A stretch of 64,000 nt of DNA from NCBI RefSeq assembly GCF_041053055.1, contig NZ_CP163443.1, positions 2,604,001-2,668,000 on the forward strand, given 5' to 3'. Made by a program: the position numbers and the translations under genes. The DNA is from Streptomyces sp. R41 (GTDB taxonomy: Bacteria > Actinomycetota > Actinomycetes > Streptomycetales > Streptomycetaceae). The notes below the pieces were generated by a model, which was not told the DNA's origin, made no database searches, and worked only from the letters and a program-made list of their open reading frames with translations. Positions within the stretch are counted from its first letter, which is position 1; the number at the start of each line of letters is the position of its first letter. Positions 35,656-43,394 of the stretch are shown here, one piece after another.

Positions 35656-36683
35656 TACAGCCACGCCAGTGACGCGGCCCTCTCCAGTACGTCCCTGATC
35701 GCGGCCTCGTCCCCCGCCGCGCCCCGGGGCACCTCGTCGGGTGCGTACCGCCCGCCCACCAGCAGGCAGAAGTCGACGGGATCCAGGACGAGTTCGGCCT
35801 GTACGGGCTCGTCCTCGGAACCGAGCACCCACTGGGCGTCGGGCTCTCCCCCGGTCACCGCGAACAGCACCGGCGGCGCCGTCGGGCCCAGTGCCATGCC
35901 GAGGATGCGGACGGCCAGCCGGACGAGTTGCCACAGGTGCGGATCCGGGGGCGGGGGCACGGTGAGCCCGAGGGCCCGCCCGATGTCGTCGGTGTGGATC
36001 CACGCCTCGAAGGCCCGCACGACGAAGTGGTCCGCGACGGGCAGCCGTACGCCCATCAACGTGGTGGCGTGCGCGGCCCGCTCGGGATCCCTCGCCTCGG
36101 GCGTGGCCAGCAGCGCACCGGCCTGCGCGGTCCACGCGGCAACCGTCTCCTCGGGCGTACGCCCCTGCTCGTACGCGATCACGTCGGCGGTCCGCGCGGC
36201 CCAGGCGTCGGCCCATCCCGCCCCCTCCGCGATCCGGGACTCGGGCACCCGCGCCGCAAGGCCCAGTCGTCGCGCCAGCGGCTCGTCCGCCGCGATCAGA
36301 TGAGCGACGACGGCATGCACGTCCCAGTCGTGCACGACCGGCGTACCCCAGGGGCCCTGAGAGTCCAACTCCCGCAGCAGCGCACGGAGTCCGGCGACGG
36401 CGGCGGCGTACGGGGCGGCGTGCGAGGCCACGCGGGGCGCCGCGGGACGGGCGCGCAGGGCGACGGTGAGGACGCCGTCGATGCCGGCCGGGGCGCCGTT
36501 CGCCAGGGGTGGCCGTGGTGCGCCGTCCAGCAGCCGTACCGTCTCCCGCAGCCGTTCCGCCTCCGCCGCGCAGGACTCGCATTCCGCCAGGTGCAGGGGG
36601 ACCGTCTTCTCGTCGGCGGGGGTCAGCGCGCCGACCGCCCAGGCCGCCAGCAGGTCCCGTACACCTTCATGGTCGGTGCTCAT
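35655..36683 (-). CDS. Zinc-finger (zf-HC2) plus maleylpyruvate isomerase-like protein, probable anti-sigma factor
   Basis: A 342-aa protein. Residues 1-60 form a zf-HC2/ZAS-like domain with H31-x3-C35-x2-C38, as in zinc anti-sigma factors. After a short Ala/Pro linker, residues 85-320 form a mycothiol-dependent maleylpyruvate isomerase/DinB-like domain (VVHDWDVHAVVAHLIAADEPLARRL, then AFEAWIHTDDIGRALG), whose family uses mycothiol. The adjacent ECF sigma gene is 103 bp upstream on the same strand, so this is likely its anti-sigma. A thiol-sensing role is inference; the double architecture is uncommon. ATG at 36683. Confidence 0.75.
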   Translation of the reverse strand: MSTDHEGVRDLLAAWAVGALTPADEKTVPLHLAECESCAAEAERLRETVRLLDGAPRPPLANGAPAGIDGVLTVALRARPAAPRVASHAAPYAAAVAGLRALLRELDSQGPWGTPVVHDWDVHAVVAHLIAADEPLARRLGLAARVPESRIAEGAGWADAWAARTADVIAYEQGRTPEETVAAWTAQAGALLATPEARDPERAAHATTLMGVRLPVADHFVVRAFEAWIHTDDIGRALGLTVPPPPDPHLWQLVRLAVRILGMALGPTAPPVLFAVTGGEPDAQWVLGSEDEPVQAELVLDPVDFCLLVGGRYAPDEVPRGAAGDEAAIRDVLERAASLAWL

Positions 36684-36786
36684 CACGTGCCGCCCTTCCG
36701 GGCCACGGCCGGCATGGTGGCCGCACCTCGCCCCGCTGTGGCCACCATACGCACGCCCGGCCCGGCCGGGCCCACCCGCGCCGCCA

Positions 36787-37383
36787 TCACGCACCCCTCT
36801 CCAGTGCCGGATCCGGTGGGTCGGCCAGGGATTCGGCGAGTTTGCGCAGGGCGGAGCGCAGCCGGGTCTTGGCGGTGCCTTCCGGGATGCCCAGTTCCAC
36901 GGCGGCCTGCCGATAGGTGCGGCCCGCGAAGTAGGCGAGGTGGACGACTTCCCTTTGTGGCTGCGGGAGTTCCGCGAGGGCGGTGTGCAGCAGCAGCGAG
37001 CGTTCGCGGTCGACGACCGTCTCGTCGGGGCCGGGTCCGGCGTCGGGGATGGCGTGCAGCGCCGAGTCGTCCGCGCGGGCGTCCTTGCGATGCCTGGCCT
37101 CGCTGCGCACCCAGTCCACGGCCCGCCGGTGGGCGAGCATGGACAGCCAGGTGCGCAGCGAGCCACGGCGCGCGTCGAAGGCGTACGGCCTGCTCCACAG
37201 CTGCGCGAAGACCTCCTGCGCCACGTCCTCGGCGGCGGCCGGGCTGCGGGTGACCCGGACGGCGACCCGTCGCACGAGCCCGCCGTACGCCGCGTACGCC
37301 TCGGCCAGCGCGGTCTCGTCCCCGTACACCAGCCGCCGATGCAGTTCGGCGTCCGTGAGCGTCGGATCCACCGGCACCACCAC
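36787..37383 (-). CDS. ECF-type RNA polymerase sigma factor
   Basis: A 198-aa sigma-70 family protein of the SigK/ECF19-like type. Region 2 covers about 20-90 (AAAEDVAQEVFAQLWSRP, SLRTWLSMLAHRRAVDWVRS) and region 4 about 130-185 (LPQPQREVVHLAYFAGRTYRQAAVELGIPEGTAKTRLRSAL). Three consecutive GTG codons precede the protein; GGAAGG nine bases before the first supports 37383. The zf-HC2 gene downstream is a probable anti-sigma. Regulon unknown. Confidence 0.9.
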   Translation of the reverse strand: MVVPVDPTLTDAELHRRLVYGDETALAEAYAAYGGLVRRVAVRVTRSPAAAEDVAQEVFAQLWSRPYAFDARRGSLRTWLSMLAHRRAVDWVRSEARHRKDARADDSALHAIPDAGPGPDETVVDRERSLLLHTALAELPQPQREVVHLAYFAGRTYRQAAVELGIPEGTAKTRLRSALRKLAESLADPPDPALERGA

Positions 37384-37436
37384 CTCGTGGTGCCTTCCTA
37401 GCGCCCTCCCGCACCCCGCGCCAGAGGGCGAGCCCC

Positions 37437-38486
37437 TCAGCCGGACAGGACGTCCAGCAGCCGGTCGACATCCGCGGGCGTGTTGTACAGGTGGAAGGCG
37501 GCCCTCAAGTTGCCCGCACGGTCCGACACTTCGACACCGGCGCGGCTCAACTCGGGCTGACGGACACCGAGTTCGGGTACGGAGACGATCGGTGAGCCGG
37601 GAGCGGGGATCGGCTCGTGTCCCAGGGCGCGCAGACCCTCGCGGAAGCGGCCGGCGAGGGCGAGGTCGTGGGCGTGTACGTTCGCCACGCCCAGCTCCTC
37701 GATCAGGGCGAGGGAGTGCCGGGCGCCGGCGTACGAGAAGAGGCTCGGGCTCTCGTCGAACCGCCGTGCGGAGTGGGCGAGTTCCTCGACGGGGCCGTAG
37801 CAGCTGTCCCAAGGGGCCTCCCCCGCGACCCAGCCCGCGAACACCGGGGTGAGCCCGCCGAGGTCCTCCGGGACGACCAAGAAGGCCACGCCACGCGGGC
37901 AGACGAGCCACTTGAAGGCGACGGAGGAGAGATAGTCGTACGCGTCCGCCCGCAGCGGCAGCCATCCGGCGGCCTGGGACGCGTCGATGTACGTACGCGC
38001 CCCGTGCGCCCGCGCGGCTTCGCGGATCCCCTCCAGGTCGGCGACCCGCCCGTCCGCGGACTGCGCGGCGCTGACCGCGACGAGCGCCGTGCCCGGGCGC
38101 ACTGATTCGGCCATCCGCTCCAGCGGTACGGCACGGACCTTGAGGTCGCCGCGGACATGGAAGGGGGTCACGACGGAACTGAAGTCCGCCTCGGCGGTGA
38201 GGACTTCCGCGCCCTGCGGCAGCGAGGCCGCGATCAGCCCGCTGTAGACGGCGACCGAGGCCCCGGCCGCCACCCGGCGTCCGGGAACCCCGACCAGCCG
38301 GGCGAACGACGCGCGGGCGGCCTCGACGTCCGCGAACATGTCGGCCGGCCGGCCGGCGGCGACGGACTCGACGGCATCGCGCATGGCTGCCACCGTGCGC
38401 GCCGGTACGAGTCCGGTGCTCGCGGTGTTCAGGTAGGTGTTCTCCGGGGCGAACTCGGCACGTACGAGGCTCTCGAAGGTCTCCAT
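37437..38486 (-). CDS. Class V PLP aminotransferase-like enzyme (cysteine desulfurase-like)
   Basis: A 349-aa fold-type I PLP enzyme resembling isopenicillin-N-epimerase and cysteine desulfurase relatives. Asp168 of TYIDASQAAGW and Lys192 of SSVAFKWLVCPRGVAFL would hold PLP. NTYLNTASTGLVPA begins the N-terminus and PIVSVPE lies near the C-terminus. A longer start (38522) is possible, but the ATG at 38486 aligns better with the family. The flanks of the ATG are an inverted repeat, GGGACC/GGTCCC. Substrate not apparent. The next gene upstream on this strand is a DsbA-like oxidoreductase. Confidence 0.8.
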   Translation of the reverse strand: METFESLVRAEFAPENTYLNTASTGLVPARTVAAMRDAVESVAAGRPADMFADVEAARASFARLVGVPGRRVAAGASVAVYSGLIAASLPQGAEVLTAEADFSSVVTPFHVRGDLKVRAVPLERMAESVRPGTALVAVSAAQSADGRVADLEGIREAARAHGARTYIDASQAAGWLPLRADAYDYLSSVAFKWLVCPRGVAFLVVPEDLGGLTPVFAGWVAGEAPWDSCYGPVEELAHSARRFDESPSLFSYAGARHSLALIEELGVANVHAHDLALAGRFREGLRALGHEPIPAPGSPIVSVPELGVRQPELSRAGVEVSDRAGNLRAAFHLYNTPADVDRLLDVLSG

Positions 38487-38582
38487 GGGACCACTCTGCG
38501 GTCCCAGGAACCCCCCGTCCATTGCCGATTTTTACGTGGAACCGCTAAGAGGCGCTTATACGTGGGCTCCGACCTGCGCTTT

Positions 38583-39302
38583 TCAGTTCTGCGGTACCGC
38601 GCATCCGTCCGGGCCGCAGGCCTCCGCCTCGGCGGAACCGTCCTGGATCAGCTTGAGCGGCGGCCGCTCGCCCCACGCCTGGGTCAGCGCCTGCGCGAAG
38701 ACCTCGGCGGGCTGGGCACCGGAGACGCCGTACTTGCGGTCGAGGACGAAGAACGGCACGCCGTTCGCGCCCAGCTCGGCGGCCTCGCGCTCGTCGGCGC
38801 GCACGTCGTCGGCGTACGCGGCCGGGTCGGCGAGCACCCTGCGGGCGGCGTCGGCGTCGAGCCCGGCGGCGACGGCCAGCTCCACGAGCCGCTCGTCGTC
38901 GTCGAAGACGGTCCGCTCCTCGGCGAAGTTCGCCTTGTAGAGCAGGCCGATCAGCTCGTCCTGCCTGCCCTGCTCCTTGGCAAGGTGCAGCAGGCGGTGC
39001 ATGTCGAAGGTGTTGCCGTGGTCGCGGTCCCGGGTGCGGTACTCCAGGCCCTCGGCGGCGGCCTGCGCGCCCAGGTTCTCCTCGCCGGCCTGCGCCTGCG
39101 CCTCGCTCATGCCGTACTTCTTGGTGAGCATCTTGATGACCGGCTGGATGTCGCCCTTCGCGCGGCCCGGGTCGAGCTCGAACGAACGGTGCACGACCTC
39201 GACCTCGTCGCGGTGCGGGAAGGCGTCGAGCGCCTTCTCGAAGCGGGCCTTGCCCACGTAGCACCAGGGGCAGGCGATGTCGCTCCAGATCTCGACGCGC
39301 AT
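38583..39302 (-). CDS. DsbA-family (FrnE-like) thiol oxidoreductase
   Basis: A 239-aa cytosolic thioredoxin-fold protein of the FrnE group. It begins MRVEIWSDIACPWC with the redox pair C11-P-W-C14, followed by GKARFEKAL, and has the cis-Pro in ANGVPFFVLDRKYGVSGAQP. The C-terminus ends AEACGPDGCAVPQN, a second Cys pair that could be redox or metal-binding. The original FrnE was linked to frenolicin biosynthesis, but most members act in general thiol redox. No signal peptide. Confidence 0.9.
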   Translation of the reverse strand: MRVEIWSDIACPWCYVGKARFEKALDAFPHRDEVEVVHRSFELDPGRAKGDIQPVIKMLTKKYGMSEAQAQAGEENLGAQAAAEGLEYRTRDRDHGNTFDMHRLLHLAKEQGRQDELIGLLYKANFAEERTVFDDDERLVELAVAAGLDADAARRVLADPAAYADDVRADEREAAELGANGVPFFVLDRKYGVSGAQPAEVFAQALTQAWGERPPLKLIQDGSAEAEACGPDGCAVPQN

Positions 39303-39387
39303 GTCTTCGGCTCTCTCCAGCTCGTACAGGTACGGGGTAAGGGGACACCCTCCAGGGACGTCGGTATGTGAACGTTCAAGCGGCGGG

Positions 39388-39456
39388 TTTCATTCCCCGG
39401 TCTCGGAGGCGGTCATTCCTCGGTCGCGGAGACGGTCATTCCCCGGTCACGGAGAA
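39388..39456. repeat. Tandem 23-bp array at the 3' end of a GNAT gene (three units)
   Basis: Three 23-bp units at 39388-39410, 39411-39433 and 39434-39456 differ at a few positions. Only the last unit contains the real end of the GNAT gene: on the minus strand it codes SVTGE then TGA. The other two would read SATEE-stop and SETGE-stop. So the gene's terminal sequence, stop codon included, was copied twice downstream. Confidence 0.85.
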
Positions 39457-39942
39457 GCGCAGGTACAGGTGGTGGTCACCCTCGGCCGGCGGGTTCTCCG
39501 GGTCGGGGACCCAGCCCTGGCGGGCGTAGAAGGCCTGGGCGCGCCGGTTGTCGACGTGCACGTCCAGGACGGCGGTGCGCTTGCCGTCGGCCTGCCACTC
39601 CTCGACGCAGGCGGCGTGCAGCGCGGTGCCGATGCCGCCCCGCCAGCGGTCGGGGTCGACGTGGAACTGAAACAGCTTGACCGTTTCTGCCGGGGCGCCC
39701 TCGGGGGTTCGGAACGAGGCGATGCCCGTGATCCGGCCCTCGTCGACGACGCACAGCACATGCGCGTCCGGCCGCTCGATGACGCTCCGCCAGGCCGCGA
39801 GCCAGTCGGTGCCGTCCTGCGGGATCCCTTCCGGGTAGTACGTCGCCCGGGCCCGGGCATGCAGGGCGGCGATGGCCGCGGCTTCGGCGGGGAGCGCGGT
39901 CCTGATCACACGGCCCACTTGTTTCACACGGTCTTGGATCAT
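39436..39942 (-). CDS. GNAT-family acetyltransferase
   Basis: A 168-aa N-acetyltransferase of the GNAT superfamily. The acetyl-CoA motif is RWRGGIGTALHAAC near residue 108, and VDNRRAQAFYARQGWVP is the following conserved segment. The ATG at 39942 overlaps the GlxA regulator stop (ATGA), so the genes are coupled. Its 3' end is part of a tandem array of three copies (see the repeat at 39388). Substrate unknown; it may modify a compound exported by the divergent MFS pump. Confidence 0.85.
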   Translation of the reverse strand: MIQDRVKQVGRVIRTALPAEAAAIAALHARARATYYPEGIPQDGTDWLAAWRSVIERPDAHVLCVVDEGRITGIASFRTPEGAPAETVKLFQFHVDPDRWRGGIGTALHAACVEEWQADGKRTAVLDVHVDNRRAQAFYARQGWVPDPENPPAEGDHHLYLRFSVTGE

Positions 39943-40937
39943 GCAGCCGAGGACGCTCCCGAGGCGACCGCAGTTCCCAGACGGCTGAACTGGGTGCGGT
40001 ACGCGCTCGGCGTGAGACCGGTGCGGCGGACCAGATGGCCGCGCAGCGAGTCGGCCGTGCCGAGACCACAGGCGCGGGCGACCTGGTCCATGGGGAGGGT
40101 GGTCGTCTCCAGGAGCTCCTTGGCACGCTCGATGCGCTGGTGGAGGAGCCACTGCAGGGGGCTGACCCCGCTCTCGGCGTGGAAGCGGCGAGTGAGCGTG
40201 CGCACGCTGACGCCCGCGTGCCGGGCGAGGTCGGTGAGTGTGAGCGGCTTGTCGAGGTTGCGCATGGCCCAGCCGCGGGTGTCGGCGCAGACCTCGCCGC
40301 GCTCGGGCGGCAGCGGAGTCTGGGTGAACTGGGTCTGACCGCCCGGCCGTACGGGGGCGACGAGGGCGAGCCGCGCCACCTGGTTGGCGGCCGCGGCGCC
40401 GTAGTCGGTCCGGATGATGTGCAGGCAGAGGTCGATCCCGGCGGCGTATCCGGACGAGGTCATGATCTGGCCGTCCTGCACGTACAGGACGTCTCCCTTG
40501 AGGTCGAGCGCCGGGTACCGCTTGCGCAGCTCGTCCGCGAGCTCCCAGTACGTGGTGGCGCTGCGCCCGTCGAGCAGTCCGGCCTCGGCCAGCACGAAGG
40601 CACCGCTGCAGATGGAGGCGATCCGCTTGCCCTCGGCGGCGGCCTCGCGGACGGCGGCCACGGTGGCCGGATCGGGCGTGTACCGCTGTCCGGTGCCGGC
40701 GACGAGCACGGTGTCCGCGTCGCGTACGGCGTCCAGGCCCCGCCCGACGTGCAGGTCGAGCCCGCCGGTGGTGGCGATCGGGCCCGGCTTCGGGGTGCAG
40801 ACGACCAGTTCGTATCCCGGGCCGCTGTCCACCTCGACCTTCTCGAAGAGGAGCTCGGGGATCGCGAGGTTGAACATCGAGACGGGGGACGGGGCGATCA
40901 CGGCGATGCGGTGGGGTTTCCCCTGCGCGGCGAGCAT
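39939..40937 (-). CDS. GlxA-family AraC-type regulator with DJ-1/PfpI domain
   Basis: A 332-aa regulator. Residues 8-170 are a DJ-1/PfpI-like domain (IAVIAPSPVSMFNLAIPELL, and ICSGAFVLAEAGLLDGRSATTYW around the nucleophile elbow), residues 230-320 carry the AraC DNA-binding helices (LTDLARHAGVSVRTLTRRFHAE, then DQVARACGLGTADSLRGHL). The ATG at 40937 has GGAGG ten bases upstream. A GNAT gene is coupled downstream, and an MFS exporter is 70 bp away divergently, so it probably controls that cassette. Confidence 0.92.
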   Translation of the reverse strand: MLAAQGKPHRIAVIAPSPVSMFNLAIPELLFEKVEVDSGPGYELVVCTPKPGPIATTGGLDLHVGRGLDAVRDADTVLVAGTGQRYTPDPATVAAVREAAAEGKRIASICSGAFVLAEAGLLDGRSATTYWELADELRKRYPALDLKGDVLYVQDGQIMTSSGYAAGIDLCLHIIRTDYGAAAANQVARLALVAPVRPGGQTQFTQTPLPPERGEVCADTRGWAMRNLDKPLTLTDLARHAGVSVRTLTRRFHAESGVSPLQWLLHQRIERAKELLETTTLPMDQVARACGLGTADSLRGHLVRRTGLTPSAYRTQFSRLGTAVASGASSAA

Positions 40938-41007
40938 GGCCAGAACCTCCGGACGTATGGCATTCAGGCCACTACTGTACGCCGACGGAGATCCGCAGCA
41001 TGGGGAC

Positions 41008-42387
41008 ATGTCAACGAAACCGGCTACCGAGACCCGTACCATCGACCGCCAACTTCCGTCGTCCGCGGCCCTGTTGAACACATCGCCCACCCTCACCCTC
41101 ATCGCCGCCCTGCTCGGCTTCGCGCTGATCACGCTCGACGCGTCCGTGGTGAACGTGGCGCTCCCGTCGATCGGGGCGACGCTCGGGGGCGGAATGTCGG
41201 GGCTCCAGTGGGTGGTGGACGCCTACACGCTGGCGTTCGCGGCGCTGATGCTGTCCACCGGGGCCTTCTCGGACCGGGCCGGGGCGAGCCGGGCGTACGG
41301 GATCGGGATCACGGTGTTCACGCTGGCGTCGGTGGCGTGCGGCCTTGCGCCGAGTCTGCCGGTGCTGGTCGGCGCGCGTGCCGTGCAGGGCGTCGCGGCG
41401 GCCGTGGTGCTGCCGGCCTCGCTCGCGCTGGTGCGGCAGGCATACGCGGATGCCGCACAGCGGGCGCGGGCGGTGGCCCTGTGGGCCGCGGGCGGTTCGG
41501 TCGCGGTGGCGCTGGGCCCTGTCGCGGGCGGTGCGCTGACCACGGTGTGGGACTGGCGGGGGATCTTCTTCATCAACGTGCCGCTGGGCGCGGTGGCGCT
41601 CGCGCTGCTGGTACGGGCGCCACGCTCCGAGCGCCGTCCCGCGCCGCTGGACCTGCCCGGCCAGCTGACGGCGATCGTGGCGCTCACCGCTGTGACGTTC
41701 GCGGTCATCGAGGGCGGCGGGACGGGGCTTGCCGCACTGGCGGTGGCGGTCGTCGCGGCGCTGGGCTTCCTGCGGGTCGAGGCGCGGCAGACGCATCCCG
41801 TGGTGCCGCTCGGCCTGTTCCGCAGCCGGAGCGTGACCGTGGCGGTGGCCGCGGGCGCCGCCTGCAGCGTGGCGTTCTACGGAGTGGTGTTCCTGTTCTC
41901 CCTCTTCTTCCAGCAGGTCCAAGGCCGCTCCGCGCTGTACGCGGGTCTGATGTTCCTGCCGATGACCGGGCTGATCGCGGTCACGAACATCGCGGCAGGC
42001 AAGTTGGCGGGGCGCTTCGGGCCCCGCTTGCCGATGCTGCTCGGCCAGTCCCTGGCCGCGGTGGGGCTGCTGATCCTGCTCGACGTCGACTCGTCGACCC
42101 CGCCCGTTCTGGTGGCCCTGCTCCTGGTCCCCATGGCCCTGGGGTGTGCCCTGACGATTCCTCCGCTCACGGCCGCGATGATGGACGCGGTGCCCTCGGA
42201 CCGGGCGGGGCTGGCGGCGGGTGTCCTCAACTCGGCCCGGCAGGTGGCGGGCGGGCTGGCCATCGCGGTCTTCGGTTCCCTGGTATCGGGTGACTTCGAG
42301 TCGGGGCTACGGGTGAGTCTCGCGCTGAGTGCGGTGCTTCTGGTGGTGACGGCGGGGGCGACGTGGGGGTTGCGGGCGGCTCGCTAG
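41008..42387 (+). CDS. MFS drug exporter (DHA2/EmrB-QacA type)
   Basis: A 459-aa membrane transporter with about 12-14 helices. Helix-1 FALITLDASVVNVALPSIGATLG is the DHA2 motif, followed by LQWVVDAYTLAFAALMLSTGAFSDRAG, GARAVQGVAAAVVLPASLALVRQAY and the WRGIFFINVPLG motif C-like region. It should expel small toxic or signalling compounds in exchange for protons. The start at 41008 fits the family; no good ribosome site precedes it except CGGAG at 40986. Divergent from the GlxA regulator. Confidence 0.9.
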   Translation: MSTKPATETRTIDRQLPSSAALLNTSPTLTLIAALLGFALITLDASVVNVALPSIGATLGGGMSGLQWVVDAYTLAFAALMLSTGAFSDRAGASRAYGIGITVFTLASVACGLAPSLPVLVGARAVQGVAAAVVLPASLALVRQAYADAAQRARAVALWAAGGSVAVALGPVAGGALTTVWDWRGIFFINVPLGAVALALLVRAPRSERRPAPLDLPGQLTAIVALTAVTFAVIEGGGTGLAALAVAVVAALGFLRVEARQTHPVVPLGLFRSRSVTVAVAAGAACSVAFYGVVFLFSLFFQQVQGRSALYAGLMFLPMTGLIAVTNIAAGKLAGRFGPRLPMLLGQSLAAVGLLILLDVDSSTPPVLVALLLVPMALGCALTIPPLTAAMMDAVPSDRAGLAAGVLNSARQVAGGLAIAVFGSLVSGDFESGLRVSLALSAVLLVVTAGATWGLRAAR

Positions 42388-42395
42388 GGCGTTTC

Positions 42396-42569
42396 TTCGC
42401 CCCCTCCGCCCCTACCCGTCCCGACCAGCCTTCGGCTGCGGGTGCGTGGGGGTTGCTCGCGCAGTTCCCCGCGCCCCTTTTAGGGGCGCGGGGAACTGCG
42501 CAATCTTTTAAGCGGGGGTCTGGGGGCGGCAGCCCCCAGGGACGGGACGGGTAGGGGCGGAGGGGGCGA
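42396..42569. repeat. Large intergenic inverted-repeat element, copy 3
   Basis: Third copy, 174 bp, with the arms in the copy-1 state (CCTACCCG and CGGGTAGG). It starts 8 bp after the MFS stop and ends one base before the DUF1349 stop, so it fills the convergent gap exactly and is suited to stop both transcripts. Confidence 0.9.
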
Positions 42570-43178
42570 TCAACTGCCGTCTCTCAAGTCCCGTGGCCAG
42601 TTCGGGCGGTACTCGATGTCGTCGTAGGTCACCACGCAGCCCTCGCCCATGGGCGACTGGGCCATGAAACCGACGAGAGCCGCCCCGGTCTCCTTCTCGT
42701 CGCCCAGCGTGAAGAGGCGCACGAAGGTCCAGCGCTCGCCGTCGCGCGAGGCGTGGAAGGCGAAGGCGCGACCCGTGCGGCTCACCCGGAGCCAGACGGA
42801 ACTGCCGTCCACGGTGAAGGAGTTGGCGTCGTCGGAGTGCCCCCGGGTGACCACCGTGCAGACGGTGGGCACGTCCGGGGAGTACTCAAGGCACAGCTTC
42901 GCCCAGGCCCGCTCCCCCACATGGACGTAGAGGACCCCCGCGTCGAAGGAGGCCGCGAAGCCCACCGTGACCCGGGCGATCAGCTGGAAGTCCCCCTCGG
43001 GCGCGCCGAGCAGCCGGGGCGCGTCGGAGGCGGGGTCCAGGCCCTCACCGGTGGGCGGCACGAAGCGGTCCTGGCGGGGGCCGGCCCAGCCGGTGAGCAC
43101 TCCGTCCTCATACGACCAATGGCCGTCGGGGCCGTAGGTACGGAGGGGGAAGGGGAGTTCGGGGAGTTCGACGTCCAT
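42570..43178 (-). CDS. DUF1349 domain protein
   Basis: A 202-aa soluble protein of the DUF1349 (regulation-of-enolase-like) family with a concanavalin-like jelly-roll fold. Motifs are DFQLIARVTVGFAASFDAGVLYVHVGERAWAKLCLE and VVTRGHSDDANSFTVDGSSVWLRVSR. Members may bind carbohydrate, but function is unknown. Minus strand, stop right at the repeat copy 3, start ATG at 43178. Confidence 0.85.
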   Translation of the reverse strand: MDVELPELPFPLRTYGPDGHWSYEDGVLTGWAGPRQDRFVPPTGEGLDPASDAPRLLGAPEGDFQLIARVTVGFAASFDAGVLYVHVGERAWAKLCLEYSPDVPTVCTVVTRGHSDDANSFTVDGSSVWLRVSRTGRAFAFHASRDGERWTFVRLFTLGDEKETGAALVGFMAQSPMGEGCVVTYDDIEYRPNWPRDLRDGS

Positions 43179-43200
43179 CCGCTGAGTCTCTCAGGTCCAC

Positions 43201-43281
43201 CCCCGCGCCCTGGAAGGGGCGCGGGGCAGTGACAGTTGCGGTTCCGCCGCTCGGGCGCGACAGGCCACGGACGGCCCGCGG
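43201..43281. repeat. Second intergenic repeat family, copy 1
   Basis: A GGGGCGCGGGG hairpin (CCCCGCGCCC paired) is followed by GTGACAG, then GGTTCCGCCGC and GGGCGCGACAGGCCAC. The same order recurs at 51109-51186. It lies between the DUF1349 start and the aldehyde dehydrogenase stop. Confidence 0.75.
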
Positions 43282-43314
43282 CTCACGCACAACCGAAGGC
43301 CCAACGGCGCTGCG

Positions 43315-43394
43315 GAGCTACCGCTCCAGGAAACCGTTGAAACGACGCGGCGGAGGGCTATCGCTCCAGACGGCCGTTGAACCGACGCGGCAAC
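43315..43394. repeat. 40-bp tandem duplication of the aldehyde dehydrogenase 3' end
   Basis: Two adjacent 40-bp units (43315-43354 and 43355-43394) differ at about seven to ten positions. The upper unit encodes, on the minus strand, the true C-terminus PRRFNGRLER-stop; the lower one is a decayed copy reading PRRFNGFLER-stop. So the stop codon and last ten codons were duplicated behind the gene. Confidence 0.85.

Noticed and set aside
33520..36582. Minus-strand open frame of 1020 codons across ectB-ectD
   Set aside because: Opposite to the certain ectoine genes and of biased composition.
23862..42569. CRISPR array or insertion sequences formed by the repeated elements
   Set aside because: The copies are far apart, with long inverted ends and no spacer pattern, and no cas or transposase gene is present.
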